From positions 162,540 through 226,539 of the forward strand of contig NZ_JACCHP010000026.1 in NCBI RefSeq assembly GCF_016031625.1: a DNA stretch of 64,000 nt. The letters run 5' to 3'. Positions 1 through 15,471 of this stretch are shown here, in pieces; within the stretch, counting starts at the first letter, position 1; each line of letters begins with the position of its first letter. A model generated the notes under the pieces. It did no database searches and was not told where the DNA came from. It saw only the letters and a list, made by a program, of their open reading frames with translations. This DNA is from Bradyrhizobium agreste. Lineage in GTDB: Bacteria > Pseudomonadota > Alphaproteobacteria > Rhizobiales > Xanthobacteraceae. A program made the position numbers and the translations under genes.

Positions 1-1049
1 CGCACGGCAAAGCCGAGGCCGAACCCATGGCCGGGCGACAGCAGCGTGCCGTTGGTGGGCACGCCTGGCCCGAGGTGATCGGAGGCCATCAGCTCCAGCG
101 TCTTGCGGCCGATGATCCTGTTGCCGTCGAGCGTGCCGCCATTGCGCAGCATCAGGCAGAAGCGGGCATAGTCCATCGTGGTCGAGACCAGGCCGCCGCC
201 GCCGGACTCCATCACCGGCTGTTCGAGCATGTTGAACAGCGCGACCTTGTCGCCGGTCCAGGGGTCGGCCGCGAACGGCTCGGCAAGGCGGCCGGCATTG
301 GCCTGGCTTGTCGAGAAGCCGGTCTCGACCATCTGCAGCGGCGCGAGCACGCGCTCGGTGAGGAACGTGCCGAGCGATTTGCCGCTGACAACCTCGATGA
401 TGCGGCCCAAGATGTCCGTGGAGCGGCTGTAGTTGAACTCCGCGCCGGGCTGGCAGACCAGCGGGAAGCTCGCCACCAGCTCCGCATGTTCGGCGTTGGT
501 GATCTTGCGGCTGCGGACGCGGGACTCCTGGTAGAGCTTGTGCACGGGGCCGTCGCCCTGGTGCTCGTAGGTGAGGCCGGAGGTGTGGCGGAGCAGGTCC
601 TGCACGGTGATGGGCCGCACCGGCGGCACCAGCTCCAGCTTGCCGTCCTTGACGACGCCGACCTGCTGGCTCGCGAACTCCGGGATGAATTTGGCGACGG
701 CATCGCTCAGCAAGAGGTAACCGTCCTCGACCAGGGCCATGATGCCGACCGAGACGATCGGCTTGGTCATCGAGAAGATGCGGAAGATCGAATCGCGCGC
801 CATCGGCGTCGCGCCTGCCGGGCCCTGCTTGCCGAGCGCCTCGAACCAGCCGATTTGGCCGCGCCTCGCCACCAGCACCGTGACCCCGGGAACGGTTCCC
901 TTGTCGATCTCGCGCTTGAAGGCGTCCGACATGGCCTGGAGACGCGGCCGCGACAGCCCGAGCGTCTCGGGGCGGGCTTCCGGCAAAGCCGGGGTCTGGG
1001 GCGCGTTTGCGGCCTGCGGGGCGGCTGTAGCGGTCGCTGTAACAGTCAT
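1..1049 (-). CDS. serine hydrolase, beta-lactamase/esterase family (partial, C-terminus outside window)
   Basis: The reading frame starts at ATG 1049 (GGGAG about 5 bases upstream) and runs off the left window edge after about 349 codons, so the C-terminus is missing. SMTK at residues 93-96 fits the SxxK nucleophile motif of class C beta-lactamase-like serine hydrolases and esterases, and a Tyr in a YSR context near residue 193 fits the second (Yxx) motif. The N-terminus is Ala/Thr/Pro-rich and not a clear signal peptide, which suggests a cytoplasmic esterase-like enzyme rather than a true beta-lactamase. The substrate cannot be predicted. It is transcribed away from tRNA-Trp. Confidence 0.85.
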   Translation of the reverse strand, partial: MTVTATATAAPQAANAPQTPALPEARPETLGLSRPRLQAMSDAFKREIDKGTVPGVTVLVARRGQIGWFEALGKQGPAGATPMARDSIFRIFSMTKPIVSVGIMALVEDGYLLLSDAVAKFIPEFASQQVGVVKDGKLELVPPVRPITVQDLLRHTSGLTYEHQGDGPVHKLYQESRVRSRKITNAEHAELVASFPLVCQPGAEFNYSRSTDILGRIIEVVSGKSLGTFLTERVLAPLQMVETGFSTSQANAGRLAEPFAADPWTGDKVALFNMLEQPVMESGGGGLVSTTMDYARFCLMLRNGGTLDGNRIIGRKTLELMASDHLGPGVPTNGTLLSPGHGFGLGFAV

Positions 1050-1197
1050 GGGCACTCCCGATTGTTTTTCGTTATGGCCAAGGGACTGTGGCCCAGAAGC
1101 CCCGGCACGAACAAGCGAAGCCGGCGCGGTTCACCCTTGCAAACCGGCCGCTCTCTGTGCTTGAAAGCGCCCCTGATCCGCGGCGACGCGGGTTCGT

Positions 1198-1273
1198 AGG
1201 AGTGTAGCTCAATTGGTAGAGCACCGGTCTCCAAAACCGGGGGTCGCAGGTTCGAGCCCTGCCACTCCTGCCA
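1198..1273 (+). tRNA. tRNA-Trp (CCA anticodon)
   Basis: A 76-nt cloverleaf. Acceptor arms AGGAGTG (1198-1204) and CACTCCT (1263-1269) pair perfectly, followed by discriminator G and an encoded CCA. The D-arm contains AGCTCAATTGGTAGAGC, the anticodon loop reads CTCCAAA with anticodon CCA, and the T-arm contains GGTTCGAGCCC. Placement just upstream of secE is the usual alphaproteobacterial arrangement, although no tuf copy precedes it here. Confidence 0.97.
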
Positions 1274-1762
1274 GCCAAATCAATCACTTAGACTAGATTT
1301 CGGCGGAAAGGCGTCCCGCGCGCAGTTGTGTGCGTCAAGTTCAGCAAATTTGATCATGGGGTCCGGTATTTCGCCGAAGGCGGGAAGTTCGTGGTGCCGC
1401 TGGCGGGGATTTCCGTGGTCGACCGGGCCGACTGACGGTGCCGGGCTCCAGATAGCCTCACGGGCGGGCGCCCTTCCAGTCGATCGACAAGTCCTTGATC
1501 CACATGGCTTCTGCGCGGCCGTCCCGGGGAGGACGGCCTGCCCGGGCGAACTCTCTTCACCTTGACCTTTGGCCCCATCCGCAGTAGATACCCCGCACTC
1601 GCAGCCGGCCCGTTAGACGCGGATCTCCGGCGCGGCTTTGAAATCCCCGAACAATCGAGCCCGGTTTCCGGCTCATCCTTCGAGACAGAGGGCTGGGCCA
1701 ACGGCGGCTGTTCGGATCCCCGAAATTCAGTTGCGTCTGTCGAGGACGCTGGACCCTAGACG
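1274..1762. other. intergenic region between tRNA-Trp and secE
   Basis: About 490 bases without a convincing gene. Short open frames on both strands lack plausible start sites and family resemblance. It contains a good candidate promoter (1562-1590) about 170 bases upstream of secE, so the secE operon probably has a long leader. Confidence 0.7.
1562..1590 (+). promoter_or_regulatory. candidate housekeeping-sigma promoter for secE-nusG-rplKA
   Basis: TTGACC (1562-1567), a 17-base spacer and TAGATA (1585-1590) give a near-consensus -35/-10 pair, preceded by C as in the rhizobial CTTGAC form. It is the best match in the tRNA-Trp/secE gap. No transcription start evidence is available. Confidence 0.55.
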
Positions 1763-1954
1763 ATGGCAGTCAGCCCGTTCAAGTTCTTGCAGGAAGTGCG
1801 CTCGGAGACTGCCAAGGTCACCTGGCCGACCCGTCGTGAGACCACGATCACCACGATCATGGTGTTCGTGATGGTCGCGGTGGCCTCGATCTTCTTCTTC
1901 GCGGCCGACCAGATTATCCGCTACCTCATCACCTTCCTCCTGGGCATTCACTGA
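1763..1954 (+). CDS. secE: preprotein translocase subunit SecE
   Basis: 63 residues, the short single-membrane-span form of SecE. SecE clamps and stabilises the SecY channel in the inner membrane. The conserved amphipathic segment FLQEVRSETAKVTWPTR occupies residues 8-24, followed by one hydrophobic helix at about 32-60. Start ATG 1763. The stop codon overlaps the nusG start (TGATG), which suggests translational coupling. The tRNA-Trp/secE/nusG order supports the call. Confidence 0.97.
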   Translation: MAVSPFKFLQEVRSETAKVTWPTRRETTITTIMVFVMVAVASIFFFAADQIIRYLITFLLGIH

Positions 1955-2508
1955 TGGCAACAGCAACCGCTCAAGTGTCCGACAAGCGCTGGTACATCGT
2001 CCACGCCTATTCGAACTTCGAGAAGAAGGTCGCCGAATCGATCCGCGAGCAAGCCAAGCAGCGCGGGCTCGAGGACCTGTTCGAGCTGGTGCTGGTTCCA
2101 ACCGAGAAGGTCACGGAAGTGCGTCGCGGCCGCAAGATCGATGCCGAGCGCAAGTTCTTCCCCGGCTACGTGCTGGTGAAGATGAAGCTGACCGACGAGG
2201 CGTTCCATCTGATCAAGAACACGCCGAAGGTCACGGGCTTCCTGGGTGCGGAAAACAAGCCGATGCCGATCTCGGAAGCCGAGGCCATGCGCATCCTGCA
2301 CCAGGTGCAGGAGGGCGTGGAACGGCCGAAGGCGTCGGTGTCGTTCGAGATCGGCGAGAACGTGCGCGTGGCCGACGGCCCGTTCGCCTCGTTCTCGGGT
2401 GTGGTCGAGGAAATCGACGAGGCGCGCTCGCGCGTGAAGGTCGCCGTGTCGATCTTCGGCCGCGCGACCCCGGTCGAGCTGGAATTCGGTCAGGTCGAGA
2501 AGGTCTGA
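1954..2508 (+). CDS. nusG: transcription termination/antitermination protein NusG
   Basis: 184 residues with the N-terminal NGN domain (WYIVHAYSNFEKKVAESI near residues 13-30, binding the RNA polymerase clamp) and a C-terminal KOW domain (about 128-184) that contacts Rho or ribosomal S10. It modulates elongation, Rho termination and transcription-translation coupling. The start overlaps the secE stop by one base. A 130-base spacer with a hairpin separates it from rplK. Confidence 0.98.
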   Translation: MATATAQVSDKRWYIVHAYSNFEKKVAESIREQAKQRGLEDLFELVLVPTEKVTEVRRGRKIDAERKFFPGYVLVKMKLTDEAFHLIKNTPKVTGFLGAENKPMPISEAEAMRILHQVQEGVERPKASVSFEIGENVRVADGPFASFSGVVEEIDEARSRVKVAVSIFGRATPVELEFGQVEKV

Positions 2509-2517
2509 TCGGGTAAC

Positions 2518-2539
2518 GCGCGAGGCTTCGGTCTCGCGC
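2518..2539 (+). promoter_or_regulatory. stem-loop in the nusG-rplK gap
   Basis: GCGCGAG (2518-2524) pairs perfectly with CTCGCGC (2533-2539) around an 8-base loop. There is no T-tract, so it is more likely an attenuator, processing site or part of an L1-responsive leader than a terminator. Function is inferred from position only. Confidence 0.4.
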
Positions 2540-2638
2540 AGCAAGAGGCCGTGGGAGGGAGAGGGCGGTTGCCAGCCGCATCCGACCCAGACCACGAACC
2601 TGAAACCGCCGGCCTCGCCGGCACAACAGGAGTGATAC

Positions 2639-3067
2639 ATGGCAAAGAAAGTTACCGGATACCTGAAGCTTCAGGTCCCGGCCGGTGCGGCGAACCCTTC
2701 GCCCCCGATCGGTCCCGCGCTCGGTCAGCGCGGTCTCAACATCATGGAGTTCTGCAAGGCGTTCAACGCCCAGACCCAGAAGGAAGAGAAGAACACCCCG
2801 ATTCCGGTGATCATCACCATTTATGCGGACCGTTCCTTCACCTTCGAGATGAAGACGCCGCCGATGTCCTACTTCCTCAAGCAGGCCGCCAAGATCCAGT
2901 CCGGCTCGAAGGCGCCGGGCCGTGACAAGGCCGGCAAGGTGACCAAGGCGCAGGTGCGCGAGATCGCCGAGAAGAAGATGAAGGACTTGAATTGCGACAC
3001 CATCGAATCGGCCATGAAGATGGTCGAGGGCTCCGCCCGTTCGATGGGTCTGGAAGTTGCGGGGTAA
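2639..3067 (+). CDS. rplK: 50S ribosomal protein L11
   Basis: 142 residues, full length. L11 forms the GTPase-associated centre with 23S rRNA helices 43/44 and is needed for RelA/Rel activation by uncharged tRNA. The N-terminal domain shows the conserved Pro-rich stretch PPIGPALGQRGLNIM (about residues 22-36), the target region of thiopeptide antibiotics. The C-terminal RNA-binding domain begins near residue 70. Forms the L11 operon with rplA, 6 bases downstream. Confidence 0.99.
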   Translation: MAKKVTGYLKLQVPAGAANPSPPIGPALGQRGLNIMEFCKAFNAQTQKEEKNTPIPVIITIYADRSFTFEMKTPPMSYFLKQAAKIQSGSKAPGRDKAGKVTKAQVREIAEKKMKDLNCDTIESAMKMVEGSARSMGLEVAG

Positions 3068-3073
3068 GCGGCC

Positions 3074-3766
3074 ATGGCAATCGGAAAGCGTTTGAACAAA
3101 GCCCGCGAAGGCATTGACCGCGAAAAGCTTTACCCGCTCGCGGACGCCATCAAGATGGTCAAGGAACGCGCGAAAGCGAAGTTCGACGAGACCATCGAGG
3201 TCGCGATCAATCTCGGCGTCGACCCGCGTCACGCCGACCAGATGGTCCGCGGCGTGGTGACCCTGCCGAACGGCACCGGCCGTACACTGCGCGTCGGCGT
3301 GTTCGCCCGCGGCGCCAAGGCCGACGAGGCCAAGGCTGCCGGTGCCGATGTCGTCGGCGCGGAGGACCTGGTCGAGAAGGTGCAGAACGGCACGATCGAT
3401 TTCGACCGCTGCATCGCCACCCCCGACATGATGCCGCTGGTCGGCCGTCTCGGTAAGGTGCTCGGCCCGCGCGGCCTGATGCCGAACCCGAAGATCGGTA
3501 CCGTGACCATGGACGTCACCGGTGCGGTGAAGGGCGCCAAGGGCGGCTCGGTCGAGTTCCGCGTCGAGAAGGCCGGCATCCTGCAGGCCGGCGTCGGCAA
3601 GGCCTCTTTCTCCGAGGAAAAGCTGGTCGAGAACATCAAGGCTCTGGCTGACGCGGTCTCCAAGGCCAAGCCCGCCGGCTCGAAGGGCACCTACATCCAG
3701 CGCGTTGCAGTGTCCTCGACGATGGGCCCGGGCGTGAAGGTCGAGCCGGGCACCATTCTCGGCTAA
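3074..3766 (+). CDS. rplA: 50S ribosomal protein L1
   Basis: 230 residues, typical length. L1 builds the mobile L1 stalk that helps release E-site tRNA. In enterobacteria it represses its own rplKA mRNA. The family block VGRLGKVLGPRGLMPNPK is present (about residues 127-144). A weak hairpin follows at 3790-3817 and then an unrelated dehydrogenase, so the L11 operon probably ends here rather than continuing into rplJ. Confidence 0.99.
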   Translation: MAIGKRLNKAREGIDREKLYPLADAIKMVKERAKAKFDETIEVAINLGVDPRHADQMVRGVVTLPNGTGRTLRVGVFARGAKADEAKAAGADVVGAEDLVEKVQNGTIDFDRCIATPDMMPLVGRLGKVLGPRGLMPNPKIGTVTMDVTGAVKGAKGGSVEFRVEKAGILQAGVGKASFSEEKLVENIKALADAVSKAKPAGSKGTYIQRVAVSSTMGPGVKVEPGTILG

Positions 3767-3789
3767 GTCTGGAAATTGCATGAGGCGAG

Positions 3790-3817
3790 GGGCGGGATTG
3801 GGCAACCGATTCCGCCC
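3790..3817 (+). terminator. possible weak terminator after rplA
   Basis: GGGCGGGAT (3790-3798) pairs with ATTCCGCCC (3809-3817) with one G.U pair, followed by TTCGTCGTTTG. The U-rich tail is poor, so readthrough into the next gene is likely. Confidence 0.4.
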
Positions 3818-3852
3818 TTCGTCGTTTGTGGCGGCGCTCTTCGGAAACAACA

Positions 3853-4806
3853 ATGGCTGAAAAGGTCCTGATCTACTCGCGCTTTCCCAAGTCGATGATG
3901 GCGCGCTTCGCCGAGCGGTTCGAGCTGCTCGACACCGGCGGCAAGCCCGCGCGGGAGGTGTTTCCGGCCGAAGAGCTCAACGGCATCCGCGCGATGCTGA
4001 CAGCGGGCGGTAGCCCGCTCGGCGCTGAGGCGATGGACCTGTTTCCGAAGCTCGGCGCCATCGTCTGCTATGGCACCGGCTATGACGGCGTCGACATCAA
4101 GGCGGCGGCCAGCCGGAACATTGCGGTCGGCCACAGTCCGGGTGCGAATGCGGCCTCGGTGGCCGATATCGCCATGACCCTGATGCTGGCGACGACGCGG
4201 CGGATCCTCGTCGCGGACCAATATGTCCGCAGCGGCGATTGGGCGGCCTCGAAACAGTCGCCGATGATGCGGCCCCAGGCCGGCATGCCGGGCCGCCGCA
4301 TCGGCGTCTTTGGCATGGGCGAGATCGGCCGCAAGATCGCCGCGCGCTGCGCCGCCTTCGAGAGTGAGGTCGGCTATTTCAGCCGCACCCGATACGATCT
4401 GCCGTATCAGTATTTCCCGACACTGGAGGCGCTGGCCGACTGGTGCAGTGTGCTGATGATCGCGGTCCGGGCAGGGGCCGAGACCCACCACGTCGTCAAC
4501 GCCGATATCCTCAAGCGCCTCGGCGCGGACGGCTATGTCGTCAATATCTCCCGCGGCTCGGTCATCGACGAGAAGGCCCTGGTCGCGGCGCTCACCGACA
4601 AGACCATCGCCGGGGCCGGCCTCGACGTCTTCGAGAAGGAACCGCACGCCCCCGACGCGCTGACGGCACTTCCCAACGTCGTGCTCGCCCCGCATATCGG
4701 TGGCCACACGCTGGATTCGCACGTCGCCATGCAGAACTGCGTGCTCGCCAACCTGACGGCGTTCTTCGAGGGCAAGCCGCTGCCTTACGCGGTCAAATCG
4801 GCCTGA
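3853..4806 (+). CDS. D-2-hydroxyacid dehydrogenase family protein
   Basis: 317 residues from ATG 3853. It belongs to the D-isomer-specific 2-hydroxyacid dehydrogenases, which interconvert 2-oxoacids such as glyoxylate/hydroxypyruvate and their D-hydroxyacids with NAD(P)H. Visible elements are the Rossmann motif GMGEIG at 154-159 and catalytic Arg in SRG (about 234), Glu in EKEP (about 263) and His in APHIGGH (about 281). Substrate is not predictable. It is inserted between rplKA and rplJL, which are adjacent in most bacteria. An upstream in-frame start at 3826 lacks support. Confidence 0.9.
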   Translation: MAEKVLIYSRFPKSMMARFAERFELLDTGGKPAREVFPAEELNGIRAMLTAGGSPLGAEAMDLFPKLGAIVCYGTGYDGVDIKAAASRNIAVGHSPGANAASVADIAMTLMLATTRRILVADQYVRSGDWAASKQSPMMRPQAGMPGRRIGVFGMGEIGRKIAARCAAFESEVGYFSRTRYDLPYQYFPTLEALADWCSVLMIAVRAGAETHHVVNADILKRLGADGYVVNISRGSVIDEKALVAALTDKTIAGAGLDVFEKEPHAPDALTALPNVVLAPHIGGHTLDSHVAMQNCVLANLTAFFEGKPLPYAVKSA

Positions 4807-5393
4807 ATCGGTCCTTGTTGGGCCATCTCAAGCCGGCCGACAATCGATTGGAACTGGTGTGAATTTTGCTCTTGGCAAGCCGGCTCCGAGCGGTTAAAGA
4901 ACCGCCTCCGGACGTGCCGACCTCGGCTGGCGCGTTCGTGCACGCATTCCGAAAACCCGACACGACAGGAGATCATTCCTTTTCAGGACGTCCGCGAGGA
5001 TTTGCCCGAAAAGGAAGGAAAACCCGTCGTTTTGGCAGGGATGCGGGCAGAGGTCGGGCGGTTCGCCGGCTGACCTCGTCCTGTCCAAGACTGCAGGCGC
5101 CCGCGGGGAATTTCGATTACTCAACGGCTTAATCGCATGGCCTGCATAGACGGGTGAAGACCGGATTTCACTTCGCATTCAGCTTTAAGGGCTGACTTTG
5201 CGAAACGGGTCTGGTTCGGACCTCGACACGCCGTGGGCCTCTCAAGGGGCTCCCGGAGGGCAGGCTTTGAATTGTCGTCTTGCCCGGCGTGTCCGATGGG
5301 GTTTTGGCCCGGAGGTTCAGGTTTGGGTGGGACGATGGGTGCAACCCGGCGGTCCCGCTTCTCGCGATGACCGCCAACCGGAGAGAGCTTGCT
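4807..5393. other. intergenic region upstream of rplJ
   Basis: 587 bases with no convincing gene. It holds a small hairpin (GCGGTT-AAAG-AACCGC, 4890-4905) just after the dehydrogenase and a nested stem-loop (5327-5358) just before rplJ. No confident -35/-10 pair was recognised, although rplJL-rpoBC must have a promoter in or before this gap. Confidence 0.6.
5327..5358 (+). promoter_or_regulatory. candidate L10-binding leader stem-loop of rplJL
   Basis: An outer stem GTGGGAC (5327-5333) / GTCCCGC (5352-5358) with one G.U pair encloses an asymmetric internal loop and an inner stem GGGT-gca-ACCC (5337-5347). It lies about 35 bases before the rplJ start. L10 leaders in other bacteria bind the L10/L12 complex through a stem with an internal-loop bend. 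The match here is structural resemblance and position only. Confidence 0.35.
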
Positions 5394-5912
5394 GTGGAAC
5401 GAGCGGCAAAAAAAGAAGCGGTCGAACAGCTCAACGAGGTCTTCAAGACCACGAGCGTCGCGATCGTTGCTCAATATTCCGGCCTGACCGTTGCCCAGAT
5501 GCAGACCCTGCGCAAGCAGATGAAGCAGGCTGGCGCCTCGGTGAAGGTCTCGAAGAACCGTCTCGCCAAAATTGCTCTTGAAGGCACTGACGTCGTTGCC
5601 ATCGGCCCCATGCTGAAGGGGCCGACCGTGATCGCGACTTCGAACGATCCGGTAGCGGCGCCAAAGGTCGCCATCGAATTCGCCAAGGCGAACGAGAAGT
5701 TCGTCATTGTCGGCGGCTCGATGGGCAAGACCGTCCTGAATGTCGACGGCGTGAAGGCGCTTGCCTCGCTGCCGTCGCTTGACGAACTGCGCGGCAAGAT
5801 CGTCGGCCTCATCGTGGCCCCGGCGACCAAGCTGGCCCAGCTCGCCAACGCGCCCGCGGGCAAGCTCGCGCGCGTCATCCAGGCTCATGCCTCAAAGGGC
5901 GAAGCGGCCTGA
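5394..5912 (+). CDS. rplJ: 50S ribosomal protein L10
   Basis: 172 residues from GTG 5394, chosen because GGAGAGAG lies about 8 bases upstream and the length then matches the family; an ATG at 5367 in the same frame would add nine residues. L10 anchors the L7/L12 stalk to 23S rRNA. The N-terminal globular domain carries the VAQYSGLTVAQM region and the C-terminal helix (about 135-172) binds L7/L12 dimers. The L10-L7/L12 complex is the usual autogenous repressor of this mRNA. Followed by rplL after 54 bases. Confidence 0.97.
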   Translation: MERAAKKEAVEQLNEVFKTTSVAIVAQYSGLTVAQMQTLRKQMKQAGASVKVSKNRLAKIALEGTDVVAIGPMLKGPTVIATSNDPVAAPKVAIEFAKANEKFVIVGGSMGKTVLNVDGVKALASLPSLDELRGKIVGLIVAPATKLAQLANAPAGKLARVIQAHASKGEAA

Positions 5913-5966
5913 CGCCCTTCGCAAAACTCAAACCCGAACCAGACTTACACTCAAGGAAACTGAACA

Positions 5967-6347
5967 ATGGCTGACCTGCAGAAGATCGTTGACGACCTCT
6001 CGAGCCTGACCGTGCTCGAAGCTGCCGAACTCGCGAAGCTCCTCGAAGAGAAGTGGGGCGTTTCGGCTGCCGCGGCTGTCGCCGTGGCCGGCCCGGCCGC
6101 TGGCGGCGGCGGTGCTGCCGCTCCGGCGGAAGAGAAGACCGAGTTCACGGTCGTTCTCGCCAGCGCCGGCGACAAGAAGATCGAGGTCATCAAGGAAGTC
6201 CGCGCCATCACCGGTCTCGGCCTGAAGGAAGCAAAGGACCTCGTCGAGGGTGCTCCGAAGCCGCTGAAGGAAGGCGTGAACAAGGAAGAAGCCGACAAGA
6301 TCAAGGCCCAGCTCGAGAAGGCTGGCGCCAAGGTCGAGCTGAAGTAA
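5967..6347 (+). CDS. rplL: 50S ribosomal protein L7/L12
   Basis: 126 residues. It forms the flexible stalk dimers that recruit and activate IF2, EF-Tu, EF-G and RF3. The N-terminal dimerisation domain is at about 1-32, an Ala/Gly-rich hinge follows at about 35-53, and the C-terminal factor-binding domain contains KKIEVIKEVRAITGLGLKEA (about 70-89). It lies in the rplJL-rpoBC operon, separated from rpoB by 480 bases that contain a strong hairpin. Confidence 0.99.
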   Translation: MADLQKIVDDLSSLTVLEAAELAKLLEEKWGVSAAAAVAVAGPAAGGGGAAAPAEEKTEFTVVLASAGDKKIEVIKEVRAITGLGLKEAKDLVEGAPKPLKEGVNKEEADKIKAQLEKAGAKVELK

Positions 6348-6827
6348 GCACTGCTTACTGGCGGGATCCCGGGCGAGCAGCGGCTCTGCCCGGGATCCTG
6401 GTCCCCCTCGAGAGGGTGGAACCGGATGCAAAAGGCGTGCGACGGAACGTCCCGACGCAGGCTGAACACGAAAAAGTGTGGGGATTTGAGGGCTTGATCC
6501 TCGAATCTGCACTATTGTCGCCCCATATCGGGTCGGCAGCACGAAAGCGCGGCGGCAGGGATGCTGGATTTCCCTGTAAGCCGTTGGGAGAGCAGGCTAT
6601 TTCGGGCTTTTGCAGTCCGTGAAGATGATCGTTGTGACGGGCGGGCGCGCATCTGCGCCCCGCGCGTCGTTTTGCGTTTTGAAGGTCTGAAGAACAGATT
6701 CAGGACATCGGCGCCTGAAGCTGCGTCTCCGGCCCCCAAGACGAGTTCGAAAATTCAACCCGGAAAGCGGTGGCAGCCGCGTTCCGGATGGTGCGCCCAG
6801 GGCGGGCGACGAAAATGAGAGGCCACG
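6348..6827. other. rplL-rpoB intergenic region
   Basis: 480 bases without a supportable gene. It contains the stem-loop at 6364-6398 near its start. The gap matches the position where many bacteria place an attenuator or RNase processing site that lowers rpoBC expression relative to rplJL. No clear additional promoter was recognised. Confidence 0.6.
6364..6398 (+). promoter_or_regulatory. strong stem-loop in rplL-rpoB gap (attenuator or processing site)
   Basis: GGATCCCGGGC (6364-6374) pairs perfectly with GCCCGGGATCC (6388-6398). Inside, GAGC and GCTC extend the stem past one bulged T, leaving an AGCG loop. No U-tract follows (TGGTCCCC), so complete intrinsic termination is unlikely. Confidence 0.6.
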
Positions 6828-10952
<4,125 letters not shown>

Positions 10953-10963
10953 TTCGACCTGTC

Positions 10964-10988
10964 ATGCCCGGCCTTCGCGGCCGGGCAT
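10964..10988. repeat. palindrome in rpoB-rpoC gap
   Basis: ATGCCCGGCC (10964-10973) and GGCCGGGCAT (10979-10988) form a perfect 10-bp stem with loop TTCGC. There is no T-tract, so it is not a terminator. The sequence resembles the catGCCCGGCC-type dispersed palindromes common in Bradyrhizobium intergenic DNA; family membership is inferred from memory of that pattern. Confidence 0.55.
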
Positions 10989-11081
10989 CGGCGCCCCGCC
11001 CGAGGCCTTGAGGGCAGGGCGCCATGCGGAAGTGATTTTCGAATTTGCGGCCGGAGGCGACCGGCACGCGAGGAGAAGACG

Positions 11082-15278
<4,197 letters not shown>

Positions 15279-15309
15279 TCGTTCATCCGTAGGAATACCG
15301 AGGACAGTG

Positions 15310-15336
15310 AAAAGGCCGGCTTTTGCCGGCCTTTTT
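15310..15336 (+). terminator. intrinsic terminator of the rplJL-rpoBC operon
   Basis: GGCCGGC (15314-15320), loop TTTT and GCCGGCC (15325-15331) are followed by TTTTT. Flanking A and T runs extend the stem. This is a classic Rho-independent terminator just downstream of rpoC. Confidence 0.92.
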
Positions 15337-15471
15337 GCTGCTTTGTTTGCTTGCTGCGATGCGGGATCGACCTTTGTTCATCTTTCCTTCAGCCGCAAAA
15401 GCGCTTCTGCTAAGGCGACTTAGACCGGTGGTCCCGTGAAGTGGGCAGGGCCGGAAGACCACGGAACTCTC

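Noticed and set aside
27..1199. A 390-codon plus-strand open frame opposite the serine hydrolase
   Set aside because: The minus frame carries the SMTK motif and a ribosome binding site; the plus frame is a shadow and runs into tRNA-Trp.
5168..5452. A minus-strand open frame in the rplJ upstream gap
   Set aside because: It contains a stretch (VIARSGTAG) like spurious frames formed by dispersed repeat DNA, overlaps the rplJ start, and lacks a ribosome binding site.
15436..15471. GTG 15436 as the start of the oxidoreductase-methyltransferase fusion
   Set aside because: It would add twelve residues before the beta strand of the FAD motif. MLDLAIVGGGPGG from 15472 is the usual beginning for this fold, though the longer form cannot be excluded.
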